DNA of 64,000 nt from Planctomycetaceae bacterium. Its GTDB lineage: Bacteria > Planctomycetota > Planctomycetia > Planctomycetales > Planctomycetaceae. The notes beneath the pieces are model-generated. The model saw only the letters and a list, made by a program, of their open reading frames with translations. It did not search any database and was not told where the DNA came from. The DNA lies in NCBI GenBank assembly GCA_029259815.1, contig JAJDEJ010000194.1, forward strand, positions 62,001-126,000. The letters run 5' to 3'. Of this stretch, positions 56,525 to 64,000 are shown piece by piece. The position numbers and the translations under genes were made by a program. Each line of letters starts with the position of its first letter. Positions within the stretch are counted from its first letter, which is position 1.

Positions 56525-57895
56525 ATGCTCGGCTATCTGCAAGACAAGTGGCAGACGACCCAACTCAGAGCCCGCTATCAGCGACTCGTTCACCAGCGGC
56601 TGCTCAACCTCACCGAAACGTCCGGGCCGCAGCCGGTCTCGGAGGATCCGGGGAACTGGACCCTGCTCGGCGATGGCAGCCGCGGACTCGATCCCTCTGC
56701 CCGCAGTGACGCTCGCACGAAGGCCCGGCAACTCGTGCAGAGCGACCCGCACGCCCGCAATCTGATGCGGCTCTTCGAAGTGTACGTCACAGGACCCGGC
56801 CTGAAGCTCGTGCATGAGCAACGCGATCCGAAATCGGGCACAACTGTGATGGATCTCATCACGGTGGCCAATCGTCTGTGGGACGAGTTTCTCCTCACCA
56901 ACCGGGACCACTACTCCTTCCACGAACACGCCCGTCGCACTTGGCGAGATGGCGAGTGCTTCATTCGTAAGTTCTCGCAGACGTCATGGCCGCCCGCAGT
57001 GCGTTTCGTCGACCCGGAAACCATTGGCCCAACCATCGACGAACCTGACTCACAAGGCATCCTCACGGACACACACGACGTCGAGACACCGCAGTGGTAC
57101 CTCCGCATCGACCCGCAAACGGGCGACCTGATCGAGCACATCGATGCGAATGAGATGCTACACACACGGATCGGTGTCGACTCAAATCAGAAACGGGGAG
57201 TGACTCTGTTTGCCCCGGTGATTGAACATCTCGAACGCTTCCAGAAATGGATCGACACTGAACTCACCGCCCGCAAGCTGCAGGCGTCGATCGTCCTCTG
57301 GCGAAAGGTCACCAACCCAGCCTCCGCAGCATCCTTCGGCAGCGAGTCGGGCGTCGAGTCGCTAACCGGTGCTGCGGCGAGTACGAGTGGCAACCGCTTT
57401 CAACCGGGCAGCATGCTCACCACCAGTCCGAGCACGGATCTCCAATTCGTCCAGCCGGACACAAACTATGCTGACACGGTCCCCCTCGGTCGCATGCTCT
57501 TGCTAAGCGTCGCCGCCGGAGCAGGTCTGCCCGAGTTCATGCTCACGTCAGACGCTTCGAACGCGAATTATGCCTCGACGATGGTCGCCGAAGGACCCGC
57601 GGTCAAGATGTTCCAGTCCGAGCAACACTTCTTCGAACAGGAGTTCTCCCGCCTTTGGCGATGGGTGATCTCCAACGCCATCCGAGCTGGCGAGTTGGAC
57701 GTCGACTTCTTCGATCACGTCTCTCCCAATTGGTGCTTTGCCGAGTTGGTCAACCGTGATCGTCCCAGTGAACGTATGGCCGACGTGCGTCTGATCAAAG
57801 CCAAAGTCCTCAGCCGAGCCGAGATCGCCCGCAGAGATGGTGCCGACCCGGAGGTGATGCGTCAGGAACTCGACCGCGAGAAACCACCCCATTGA
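56525..57895 (+). CDS. Phage portal protein (lambda-type)
   Basis: 456 residues. The lambda gpB-like portal family is recognised by TKARQLVQSDPHARNLMRLF, the segment VTGPGLKLVHEQRDP, HARRTWRDGECFIRKFSQTS, and later FEQEFSRLWRWVISNAIRAG. The portal forms the dodecameric ring for DNA entry into the head. Slightly shorter than usual (~500). The terminase that should precede it is missing; a terminator of the Spy-like gene lies upstream instead. A weak ribosome binding site precedes the ATG. Confidence 0.88.
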   Translation: MLGYLQDKWQTTQLRARYQRLVHQRLLNLTETSGPQPVSEDPGNWTLLGDGSRGLDPSARSDARTKARQLVQSDPHARNLMRLFEVYVTGPGLKLVHEQRDPKSGTTVMDLITVANRLWDEFLLTNRDHYSFHEHARRTWRDGECFIRKFSQTSWPPAVRFVDPETIGPTIDEPDSQGILTDTHDVETPQWYLRIDPQTGDLIEHIDANEMLHTRIGVDSNQKRGVTLFAPVIEHLERFQKWIDTELTARKLQASIVLWRKVTNPASAASFGSESGVESLTGAAASTSGNRFQPGSMLTTSPSTDLQFVQPDTNYADTVPLGRMLLLSVAAGAGLPEFMLTSDASNANYASTMVAEGPAVKMFQSEQHFFEQEFSRLWRWVISNAIRAGELDVDFFDHVSPNWCFAELVNRDRPSERMADVRLIKAKVLSRAEIARRDGADPEVMRQELDREKPPH

Positions 57896-57896
57896 A

Positions 57897-57911
57897 CGCT
57901 TGCGGACTAGC
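57897..57911. repeat. 15-bp interspersed repeat (CGCTTGCGGACTAGC), copy 3
   Basis: Differs by one base from copies at 31218 and 32345. It lies directly after the portal stop codon. Confidence 0.65.
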
Positions 57912-57940
57912 ACCACCATCATGTCACGGAGGACTCACCC

Positions 57941-58306
57941 ATGCGCCTGCTCTGGCTCACCTACGAACGATCACCCCACCCCGACGCCATCTGTCACCCG
58001 GCCACAGAAGAGGACGCGGAATTCGTCCTCACCCTGTTACGTCGACCCTACTGTGAACGGATGCGTCTGACTGAGCAACTGGCGTGCTTTCTCGGCAAGC
58101 AGAAACGTGATTCGGCGACCGATCGCACTTCCGTCGCCTGTCGCACACCGAGTGGCCTGTATCGCTCGGTCCCCTGGCGACTCGCGAAGTGGCTGAGACA
58201 CGTATTGCCAGCCACTGATTCAGTGCTCGAAGACACCATCGCGCGCATCGAACAGTGGCAGCGTCGGTCATCGCCCGAACTGCAATGTCTCTCGGCGACA
58301 TCGTGA
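57941..58306 (+). CDS. Small hypothetical gene in the capsid module
   Basis: 121 residues, basic, with GGAGGAC upstream of the ATG. It reads RLLWLTYERSPHPDAICHPA, ..., LTEQLACFLGKQKRDSATDR, ..., LRHVLPATDSVLEDTIARIE. No domain recognised. Its position between portal and protease suggests a head or connector function, but nothing in the sequence shows it. Not a gpW-like protein by length or sequence. Confidence 0.6.
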   Translation: MRLLWLTYERSPHPDAICHPATEEDAEFVLTLLRRPYCERMRLTEQLACFLGKQKRDSATDRTSVACRTPSGLYRSVPWRLAKWLRHVLPATDSVLEDTIARIEQWQRRSSPELQCLSATS

Positions 58307-58365
58307 CTCTCCGCGCAACCACTGCCCCTCCAGTTGAACCTGTTACTTCCTCGCAAGGATTCCTG

Positions 58366-59271
58366 ATGAAACCGTCCACTCTCATCGAACATGTGGCCGA
58401 CTGGCACTCACAGCTGCAGGTCGACCACACCAACCGGCTCGTCCGCAACGTGGCCCTCACCGGCGGCACCTCAAAGAACGGCTATGAGTATCAAGAACAG
58501 GCTCTCCGAGACGCCGTCGCTCTCTACGAACAGCGGCCCGTATTCCTCGACCACGCCTCTGACAAGTCACGCCCTCAGGAACGCAGTACGCGAGACCTCG
58601 TCGGGTCGATCGTCAACGCCTGTTACGAATCGGGCCGTATCCGCGGCGACATCCGTGTCCTCGACACCGACTCCGGCCGGACCTTCCTCGCCCTGTCCGA
58701 GTCGGACGCACCGGGCGTGGGGATGAGCCACGTCGTCCTTGCCGAACGTGCCAGTGACGACGGTTCTGTCTCACGAATTCACGATGTCGTCAGCGTTGAC
58801 GCAGTCGTGTTCCCGGCGACGACCACGACTTTCCGTGAGTCGCAAGCACAGACGAGTAGCGAACAGAGTCGGAAACACGTGCAGGCCAATGCGGGTCATT
58901 CGCAAGATGAGCACGAGGAGACGGCCACGTCCAATCTTCAAGAACAGATCCAACAACTGCTGATCGAGCGCGACGAACTCCTCGCCCGTCTCGACGAAGT
59001 ACAGAGTCGCCAAACCGCCGTCCAGCAAGAGCGAGAGATCGCCGGGCTTCTCAGTGAATCCGGCCTGCCCGCGTATGCAGTGACTGAGACGTTTCGTGAG
59101 CAATTGGAAGCCGCTGACGAGCCACGCCGTCGTGAACTGCTCCAGGAGCGGCTCACGCTCATCGAAGCCTCACGCTCTCATCCCCCTCTCAGCCGCGAAC
59201 GATCGTCCGCCACACACTCATTAACCACGGACGACACCTTCGTCACCACGATCAAGCGACAAGCCTCCTAG
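58366..59271 (+). CDS. Prohead protease/scaffold-like protein
   Basis: 301 residues from the ATG at 58366 (AAGGA upstream). The N-terminal ~160 residues resemble phage head maturation proteases: RNVALTGGTSKNGYEYQEQA, RPVFLDHASDKSRPQERSTR with H, then APGVGMSHVVLAERAS, and HDVVSVDAVVFPATTTTFRE, which matches the SVDxVxxPA signature. Residues ~190-235 are a coiled coil (LQEQIQQLLIERDELLARLD), as in scaffold portions fused to proteases. The role would be to guide capsid assembly and then cleave the scaffold. I could not verify the catalytic residues. Confidence 0.68.
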   Translation: MKPSTLIEHVADWHSQLQVDHTNRLVRNVALTGGTSKNGYEYQEQALRDAVALYEQRPVFLDHASDKSRPQERSTRDLVGSIVNACYESGRIRGDIRVLDTDSGRTFLALSESDAPGVGMSHVVLAERASDDGSVSRIHDVVSVDAVVFPATTTTFRESQAQTSSEQSRKHVQANAGHSQDEHEETATSNLQEQIQQLLIERDELLARLDEVQSRQTAVQQEREIAGLLSESGLPAYAVTETFREQLEAADEPRRRELLQERLTLIEASRSHPPLSRERSSATHSLTTDDTFVTTIKRQAS

Positions 59272-59331
59272 GCCCTCCGTCTACACACTTCCGCATTCCC
59301 ACTTCCCCACTCCCCAATTGGAAACTCCCTC

Positions 59332-59814
59332 ATGCCTAACAATCTCGGCTTCCGCTCCGGACATGTTGTCCTGCAAAAGTTTCGCATCGAATCGACCTCC
59401 GTCGTCGAACCGGGCGATATGGTCTACCTCGACGAGACCCACATCCGCCCTGCGAGTGAGATGTTTTGGAACACCGACCTAGCGACCACTCAACAGAACT
59501 TCGCTGACGTCTTCGTCGGCATTGCTCACGAAGGTTCCGACGACGGCGAGGACGCTCCTGTCTCGATCGATGTCAGTTCAGCTTCGGTCTACGAATTCAC
59601 CGTCGAGAACGGCACCTATGACAACGGCAATCCGTTGGGACCCGACGGTGCCAGCTCCAAGTTGCTCAATCAACAACTGGCGTACGCCGATCCGGCAACG
59701 CAGGCGATCGCCCGGGCGGCGGAGTTCGTCGACCAGATGACGACCCGTCTGCGAGTGACGTTCGCCTCCGCCTACTCGACCGGTAGTGCGAACAGCAACG
59801 CGGCCATCGGCTGA
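59332..59814 (+). CDS. Head decoration-like protein
   Basis: 160 residues, beta-rich and acidic, opening NLGFRSGHVVLQKFRIESTS with VVEPGDMVYLDETH and FADVFVGIAHEGSDDGEDAP. The size and position between protease and capsid genes fit a lambda gpD-type decoration protein or a second coat protein. The fold assignment is inferred mainly from context. No strong ribosome binding site. Confidence 0.58.
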   Translation: MPNNLGFRSGHVVLQKFRIESTSVVEPGDMVYLDETHIRPASEMFWNTDLATTQQNFADVFVGIAHEGSDDGEDAPVSIDVSSASVYEFTVENGTYDNGNPLGPDGASSKLLNQQLAYADPATQAIARAAEFVDQMTTRLRVTFASAYSTGSANSNAAIG

Positions 59815-59872
59815 CCATCTCTCCCGTCTCGGCATTCCCTCCACTCTTCCCCAAGTTGGATCATCCCCACCC

Positions 59873-61069
59873 ATGCAAGGCACTACCCTCTCGACTCTCA
59901 TCGAGTCTCACGGTCCTCAGGGCTTCTATCACAAGGTCTGTCAGTTGCTGAACGAAAAGCAGCTGACCCCGGACGACTTCTCGTATCACGAACTGGCCGA
60001 AGCGTGCGGCGTGCTTCCGCGCCTGCGGAGCCTGCAGGAGTCACCCCTCTCAGACGGACCCGTTTCGACCCTGCTCAATGAGTCCAGCCCCGGCGTGAGC
60101 ACATCGCTGTTTCAGGTCGTGACCGGAGAACTGATCGGCCGCAAGGTCATCGAAGGCTACGCGGACGACTCGGGCTTCATCGGTGATCGACTCGTGACCG
60201 TGATGCCCAGCCGCACGAGGAATGCTCGCATCGCGGGCTTCACTGCTCTCGCTGGCCCAGCCGAGGTGCCCGAAGGACATCCCTACGAGGAATCGAGCTT
60301 CACCGAGAAGTCGGTCACCACGTTGGAGAGCAAGCAGGGCCGCATCCTCAGCATCAACGAGGAACTTATCGCTTTTGACCAGACTGGTGAGATCAACAGA
60401 CGTGCGATGGCGTTGGGGTACTATCTCCGACAAGAGCGTGAACGGACGATTGTCCGAGCCGTGACTGACGCGGACGCATCGATCGGCCAATACGTCCACC
60501 GACCCAATGGGACCGGTCAACAACTCTACAAGACGAATGGCTCAAACCGGAACTTCATCGGCTCCGGCAACACGACCTCGTCCGGCTTTAACGCCGCTGT
60601 CCCCTTGACCGACTGGACCGACGTCGAAGAGGCCCTGCACTACCGGGCCACAGAAGTCATCGATGATCGTGTCGATGGCGACTCACGTCCGGTCGTGATT
60701 CCTGCTCGGCAACTCCTCGTCCCCGAGGCTCTGCGTGGCACGGCTTGCAGCATCGTCAACTCGACCGAGATCACCGTGACCACAGCCGACAACGAGACCC
60801 GCTTCGCCAACCCGGTGCATGGTCAATTGGAAGTGCTCAGTTCGCCCTTCGTCGATGAAGTCGGAGGCCAAGCGGCCAACGACTGGTACATCGGCGATTT
60901 CCGTCGCCAGTTCGTCTGGACCGAAATCTGGCCCGTGCAGACGTTCCTGCAACGCTCGGACAGCGAGTCGGCCTTCGACCGCGATGTCGTGCTCCGCGTG
61001 AAGGCCCGCTACTTTGGCGGCATCAGCGCGGTCGACACGCTGTGTGTGACGAAAGTTGATGGAGCTTGA
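59873..61069 (+). CDS. Major capsid-like protein
   Basis: 398 residues from the ATG at 59873; the frame is open from 59786 but that start lies inside the previous gene. Size and order after the decoration gene fit the HK97-type major capsid protein. Segments include FIGDRLVTVMPSRTRNARIA, TLESKQGRILSINEELIAFD, IVRAVTDADASIGQYVHRPN, RPVVIPARQLLVPEALRGTA and the C-terminal VLRVKARYFGGISAVDTLCV, which ends like capsid proteins (RVK/RF--G). A hairpin terminator follows. Confidence 0.75.
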   Translation: MQGTTLSTLIESHGPQGFYHKVCQLLNEKQLTPDDFSYHELAEACGVLPRLRSLQESPLSDGPVSTLLNESSPGVSTSLFQVVTGELIGRKVIEGYADDSGFIGDRLVTVMPSRTRNARIAGFTALAGPAEVPEGHPYEESSFTEKSVTTLESKQGRILSINEELIAFDQTGEINRRAMALGYYLRQERERTIVRAVTDADASIGQYVHRPNGTGQQLYKTNGSNRNFIGSGNTTSSGFNAAVPLTDWTDVEEALHYRATEVIDDRVDGDSRPVVIPARQLLVPEALRGTACSIVNSTEITVTTADNETRFANPVHGQLEVLSSPFVDEVGGQAANDWYIGDFRRQFVWTEIWPVQTFLQRSDSESAFDRDVVLRVKARYFGGISAVDTLCVTKVDGA

Positions 61070-61142
61070 TGAGATGACGAGTTATTGAGTCCGAAATCGC
61101 TCAACAACTCACCCGCCGGTCCACTCATCGACCCCTCCTGCT

Positions 61143-61189
61143 CCCGGATGGCGAAAGGCATGGATGCCTCTCCTCCGCCGCCATCCGGG
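61143..61189 (+). terminator. Hairpin terminator closing the capsid module
   Basis: CCCGGATGGCG (61143-61153) pairs perfectly with CGCCATCCGGG (61179-61189); a second small hairpin GGCAT...ATGCC lies in the loop. GGCTTCTTC follows. It lies between the capsid stop and the convergent gene ending at 61211. Confidence 0.65.
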
Positions 61190-61210
61190 GGCTTCTTCAT
61201 GCGCCGGATA

Positions 61211-61711
61211 TCAGGGCGTACCGGTGGGGATCGTCGCGATCAGGTCATCCGTCAGTTTGAGCAACACCTCGTGTGTGACAGTGATCTCGACGGAGTCACG
61301 CCCGGGTTGGCCTTTGATGGATCTGTAACGTTTGAGCGAGAATGTCCCGGAAGACATCGACGAGAGGATGATCTCGAAGTATTGCGTGCCGTTCGCCAGT
61401 TGGCTCGGCGGAGTCGAGCGAATGAGTACCTCGCCCGCGTCCGGATCGAGTTCGAGCGGGGCCACGTTCTCCAGCAAATAGGTGATCCGCTGGCTGAGAT
61501 GCTCGGCCCACTTCTTGAGAGCGTCGAATGCCGCGTTCTGCAAAGCGGGAACGAACAGTTGGATCTCCGTGAACGAGCAACCCATCGAGTCGACCGCAGT
61601 AAAGTCGACCTGCAACGAGAGGCCGCTCGTGTCTGACACGCTCACCGTGGTTGGTGACTGGGTACCGACGAGACGCGTCAGTTCCTTTTCTAGATCCTGA
61701 CTGAGTGACAT
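61211..61711 (-). CDS. Hypothetical protein
   Basis: 166 residues from the ATG at 61711 (MSLSQDLEKELTRLVGTQSP). The frame stays open far upstream but with implausible sequence. It is mixed alpha/beta: VSDTSGLSLQVDFTAVDSMG, LKKWAEHLSQRITYLLENVA, LANGTQYFEIILSSMSSGTF. I know it only as a conserved planctomycete hypothetical type. No signal peptide. Confidence 0.7.
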   Translation of the reverse strand: MSLSQDLEKELTRLVGTQSPTTVSVSDTSGLSLQVDFTAVDSMGCSFTEIQLFVPALQNAAFDALKKWAEHLSQRITYLLENVAPLELDPDAGEVLIRSTPPSQLANGTQYFEIILSSMSSGTFSLKRYRSIKGQPGRDSVEITVTHEVLLKLTDDLIATIPTGTP

Positions 61712-61868
61712 GTGTGTCTGCTGCCCTCTGTGGCGATCGGGGAGGAATCGTCGTGTTCTCATTATATCACGCAGAGTATGAACCGGCGATGTGAAGCTCC
61801 CCGATGTCCAACAATCATCGACTCGCCTATGATCTCGCTTCTGACGTTGGAAGTGCGGCACGAGGGTT

Positions 61869-63467
61869 ATGGATCTGAATCGATTATTGCTGTGGATGGC
61901 AGGCGTGAGTTGTGGGCTCAACCTGATGTACACGCTGCGCAGCGCTGGTCGACCACAGCGCGGTTGGCAGGGGATTCTGCTTGGACTCCTGGTAACTGGT
62001 GGAATCGGACTCTTGGCTGTCCCGGACATCGCCGGGTACGTCGTCGGGAGTGCCTGGCTGCTTTTCGTATTGCTACCCGGATTGGTCCAACGCCTGTCGA
62101 GTCGATTGATTGCACGACGGCGGTACGGGCTCGCACTCTGGTGTGCCCGGATTTCTTCATGGCTGCATCCGTTCGACTCTTGGCGTGACCACCCTGACGT
62201 CATCCGTGCCCTGCAATGGCTGCACGAGGGGCGGACCGACGAGGCGAAGGCCATCCTTCACAAGCTGGGGCGACTCGACACATCGGTCGGTCGGATGGCG
62301 ATGATGGTCGAGTGTCAGCAGACGAGTGGTTGGAAGCAACTGCTCGCCTGGCTACGAATCTCCTACCCGCCGAACGCCATGATCCGGGATGAGAACCTGT
62401 TGATGATGTATCTCCAGGCATTGGGAGAACTGGGACAGCGACAGGCGATGCTCGATGTGTATCAAGTCGCGGCGGAGACGCATCACGCGACCGGCGGAAC
62501 CACTGCAGGTCTAGTGCAACTGCGAGTTGCGGCCCTGTGTGGGTTGATCCCGACGACTGACCTGTTGACGGATGTGCTCTCGACCACGCTGCCTGACGAC
62601 TCGCAACAGTTCTGGCGACTCACCGCACGCCAAGTCGCCGGACAGCATACCACCGCAGGATTTCACCAGCTCCAGACGTCAGCCAGCCCCTATTTGCAGC
62701 CGATGATTGAGAGTCGTCTCACGTCCCCTCTGCCTGTCATCTCGCCAGATGAACTCGACTCAGCCGCGACCCACACGCTCGGTGAGCTTGCAAAGAATTT
62801 GGCCCACGAATCTCGTTACGCCGTGATGCACTCCGGGACACGGCGTCGGCCATATGTCACGTGGGCTATCGCGGTACTGCTGATCGCATGCTTCATCCGT
62901 GAGATCCCCGGTGGAAGTACCGACTCACAGAATCTCTTGGACCTGGGAGCCTTGTTGATCCCCACCGATCTCACGCCGGGCGAGTGGTGGCGAATGATCA
63001 CCGCGGGATTGCTGCATTTCGGACCGTTGCATCTCATGATGAACCTGCTGGGGCTGCTCTATCTGGGCACCCGACTTGAACGTGCCTGGGGAAAGTTGCG
63101 AATGCTCATCGGTTACGCCGCATCGACCGTCAGCGCGATGGGATTCGCGCCCTATCTCGTGACGCTGACTGAACAACAACCCATCGCCATCCTCGTCGGT
63201 GCCTCGGGCGGCGTGATGGGACTGGTCGGTGCACTGATCGGTCATCTAACGGTCGGCTGGTTTCGTGGACGCAATCGCCGCATCTCCCGACAACTCAGCA
63301 CCCTGCTCCTGCTTGTCGGTCTGCAAACGTTCTTCGACCTGACGACCCCCAATGTGAGCTTCGCATGTCACCTCCTGGGAATGCTGACCGGGCTGGTCTT
63401 CGCTCTGAGCCTAGGAGCACTCGAATCGCTCCTTGCACGATCCCATCGAGCGGATGCAGCTATGTGA
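61869..63467 (+). CDS. Rhomboid-family intramembrane serine protease with long N-terminal region
   Basis: 532 residues. N-terminal helices (NRLLLWMAGVSCGLNLMYTL, LLGLLVTGGIGLLAVPDIAG) are followed by ~200 residues of helical repeat-like sequence (ALQWLHEGRTDEAKAILHKL, LRISYPPNAMIRDENLLMMY), and then the rhomboid core from ~320. The catalytic serine is S446 in LVGASGGVMGLVGALIGH (GxSG), and the partner H501 lies in FACHLLGMLTGLVFAL. The N-terminal repeats probably bind protein or substrate. Its stop overlaps the SpoVR gene end by 8 bp. Confidence 0.92.
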   Translation: MDLNRLLLWMAGVSCGLNLMYTLRSAGRPQRGWQGILLGLLVTGGIGLLAVPDIAGYVVGSAWLLFVLLPGLVQRLSSRLIARRRYGLALWCARISSWLHPFDSWRDHPDVIRALQWLHEGRTDEAKAILHKLGRLDTSVGRMAMMVECQQTSGWKQLLAWLRISYPPNAMIRDENLLMMYLQALGELGQRQAMLDVYQVAAETHHATGGTTAGLVQLRVAALCGLIPTTDLLTDVLSTTLPDDSQQFWRLTARQVAGQHTTAGFHQLQTSASPYLQPMIESRLTSPLPVISPDELDSAATHTLGELAKNLAHESRYAVMHSGTRRRPYVTWAIAVLLIACFIREIPGGSTDSQNLLDLGALLIPTDLTPGEWWRMITAGLLHFGPLHLMMNLLGLLYLGTRLERAWGKLRMLIGYAASTVSAMGFAPYLVTLTEQQPIAILVGASGGVMGLVGALIGHLTVGWFRGRNRRISRQLSTLLLLVGLQTFFDLTTPNVSFACHLLGMLTGLVFALSLGALESLLARSHRADAAM

Positions 63468-64000
63468 TCCGCACTTCGTGGGTCGTACCGTCGTAGGAGA
63501 TCACGGCTTGTTCTTCGTCGATCACCGTCTCGATGTGGACCGGACGGCTCCAGAGTTTTTGCAGGTTGACCAGCGTGTCGCGGGCGTAGTCCTGTTTGAG
63601 TTCGACACCGGCGTACTCATGACGCAGGTACAACTCACCTCGATTCTTGTAGTTGCCGTCCTGAACGTAGATGAACGGTCGGCCATGATTCGTCAGACTC
63701 GTCAGCAACTGCTGCTTGACTTGCTCGAACTGGCGGGACGCGATCTCGTAGTCACCCGTGTGCTCGTTGTAAGCGAAGCTGAAGAACTTGTGTTTGCGGC
63801 AAAACTCTTCGGTCAAAAATGTGTCAATGAACGTCACATCGTTGTGGATGCGGCGGACCTCGAAGATCTTATCACGACCGAGTCCGAGTTGCTTGTCCCA
63901 GTTTTTCCGCTCATTGATGTCATCGCAGTCGTCCCACTCGGGACCGAACTTGCCTTTGTTCCAGCGGTCCTCAATGTCCTTGAGCAACTCGATGCCGACC
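63460..64000 (-). CDS. SpoVR family protein (5' part beyond the window)
   Basis: The 180 C-terminal residues are visible: VGIELLKDIEDRWNKGKFGP, DKIFEVRRIHNDVTFIDTFL, RKHKFFSFAYNEHTGDYEIA, GRPFIYVQDGNYKNRGELYL, VNLQKLWSRPVHIETVIDEE. This is the characteristic C-terminus of SpoVR/YcgB proteins, large proteins often associated with the PrkA and YeaH genes. The gene starts outside the window. Overlaps the rhomboid stop by 8 bp. Confidence 0.93.
   Translation of the reverse strand, partial: VGIELLKDIEDRWNKGKFGPEWDDCDDINERKNWDKQLGLGRDKIFEVRRIHNDVTFIDTFLTEEFCRKHKFFSFAYNEHTGDYEIASRQFEQVKQQLLTSLTNHGRPFIYVQDGNYKNRGELYLRHEYAGVELKQDYARDTLVNLQKLWSRPVHIETVIDEEQAVISYDGTTHEVRIT

Noticed and set aside
56525-61069. 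Complete prophage
   Set aside because: Only head genes are present and no integrase, terminase, tail, lysis or attachment site was seen; reported as a module instead.

Overview
The window reads as chromosomal DNA of a planctomycete (Planctomycetota, order Planctomycetales; I cannot name the genus). The protein families point there: a DUF1559 prepilin-like protein, a DUF1501 Tat protein, PQQ-like beta-propeller and FG-GAP proteins, several Gfo/Idh/MocA proteins with Tat signals, a sulfatase, DUF1571 and DUF1570-like secreted proteins, and two neutral-ceramidase-like proteins. Housekeeping genes are scattered singly between them: obg, rnpB, rsgA, scpB, csrA-like, mntR, ppk2 and a SpoVR gene. 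That loose operon structure is usual in the phylum. Coding is dense on both strands and starts often use GTG or TTG.

Layout. 1-16.5 kb: obg (cut by the window edge), a beta-helix/dihaem fusion, two ceramidase-like secreted proteins around a Tat protein, a beta-propeller, an MFS transporter, a DUF1501 protein, a coiled-coil membrane protein and an aldo/keto reductase. 16.5-21.7 kb: an FAD oxidoreductase, RNase P RNA, an FHA protein and rsgA. 21.9-25.2 kb: a 3.3 kb IS1-type transposon with perfect 18-bp terminal repeats and an 8-bp target duplication. Besides the transposase it carries a higB-higA toxin-antitoxin pair, a third coupled gene and a small KGG-repeat gene. It splits a small ORF. 25.3-34.7 kb: nucleoside hydrolase, aquaglyceroporin, CsrA-like regulator, three secreted proteins, scpB, a lipoprotein, a DUF1559 protein, mntR with a candidate operator, and an isochorismatase-fold hydrolase. 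34-36.5 kb: a repeat-rich stretch with two copies of a ~100-bp element with inverted ends, one of them nested inside further inverted repeats.

36.6-52.3 kb: catabolic and surface genes (two Gfo/Idh proteins, an MFS transporter co-translated with a UPF1-type helicase, HEAT and FG-GAP proteins, a 1116-residue sulfatase-esterase fusion), then an operon of three CBS-domain proteins. 52.3-56.4 kb: PPK2, a MOSC protein, a DUF11 lipoprotein and a Spy-like protein. 56.5-61.1 kb: a compact head-only phage module (portal, small unknown gene, protease/scaffold, decoration-like protein, major capsid-like protein) bounded by hairpins, with no terminase, tail, integrase or lysis gene visible. The window ends with an unknown gene, a rhomboid protease with a long N-terminal region, and the 3' part of a SpoVR gene.

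The items most worth following up are the self-contained capsid module, the toxin-antitoxin-bearing IS1-type transposon with its doubled left end, and the nested palindromic repeat cluster. All functional calls come from reading translated sequence; no database search was possible.
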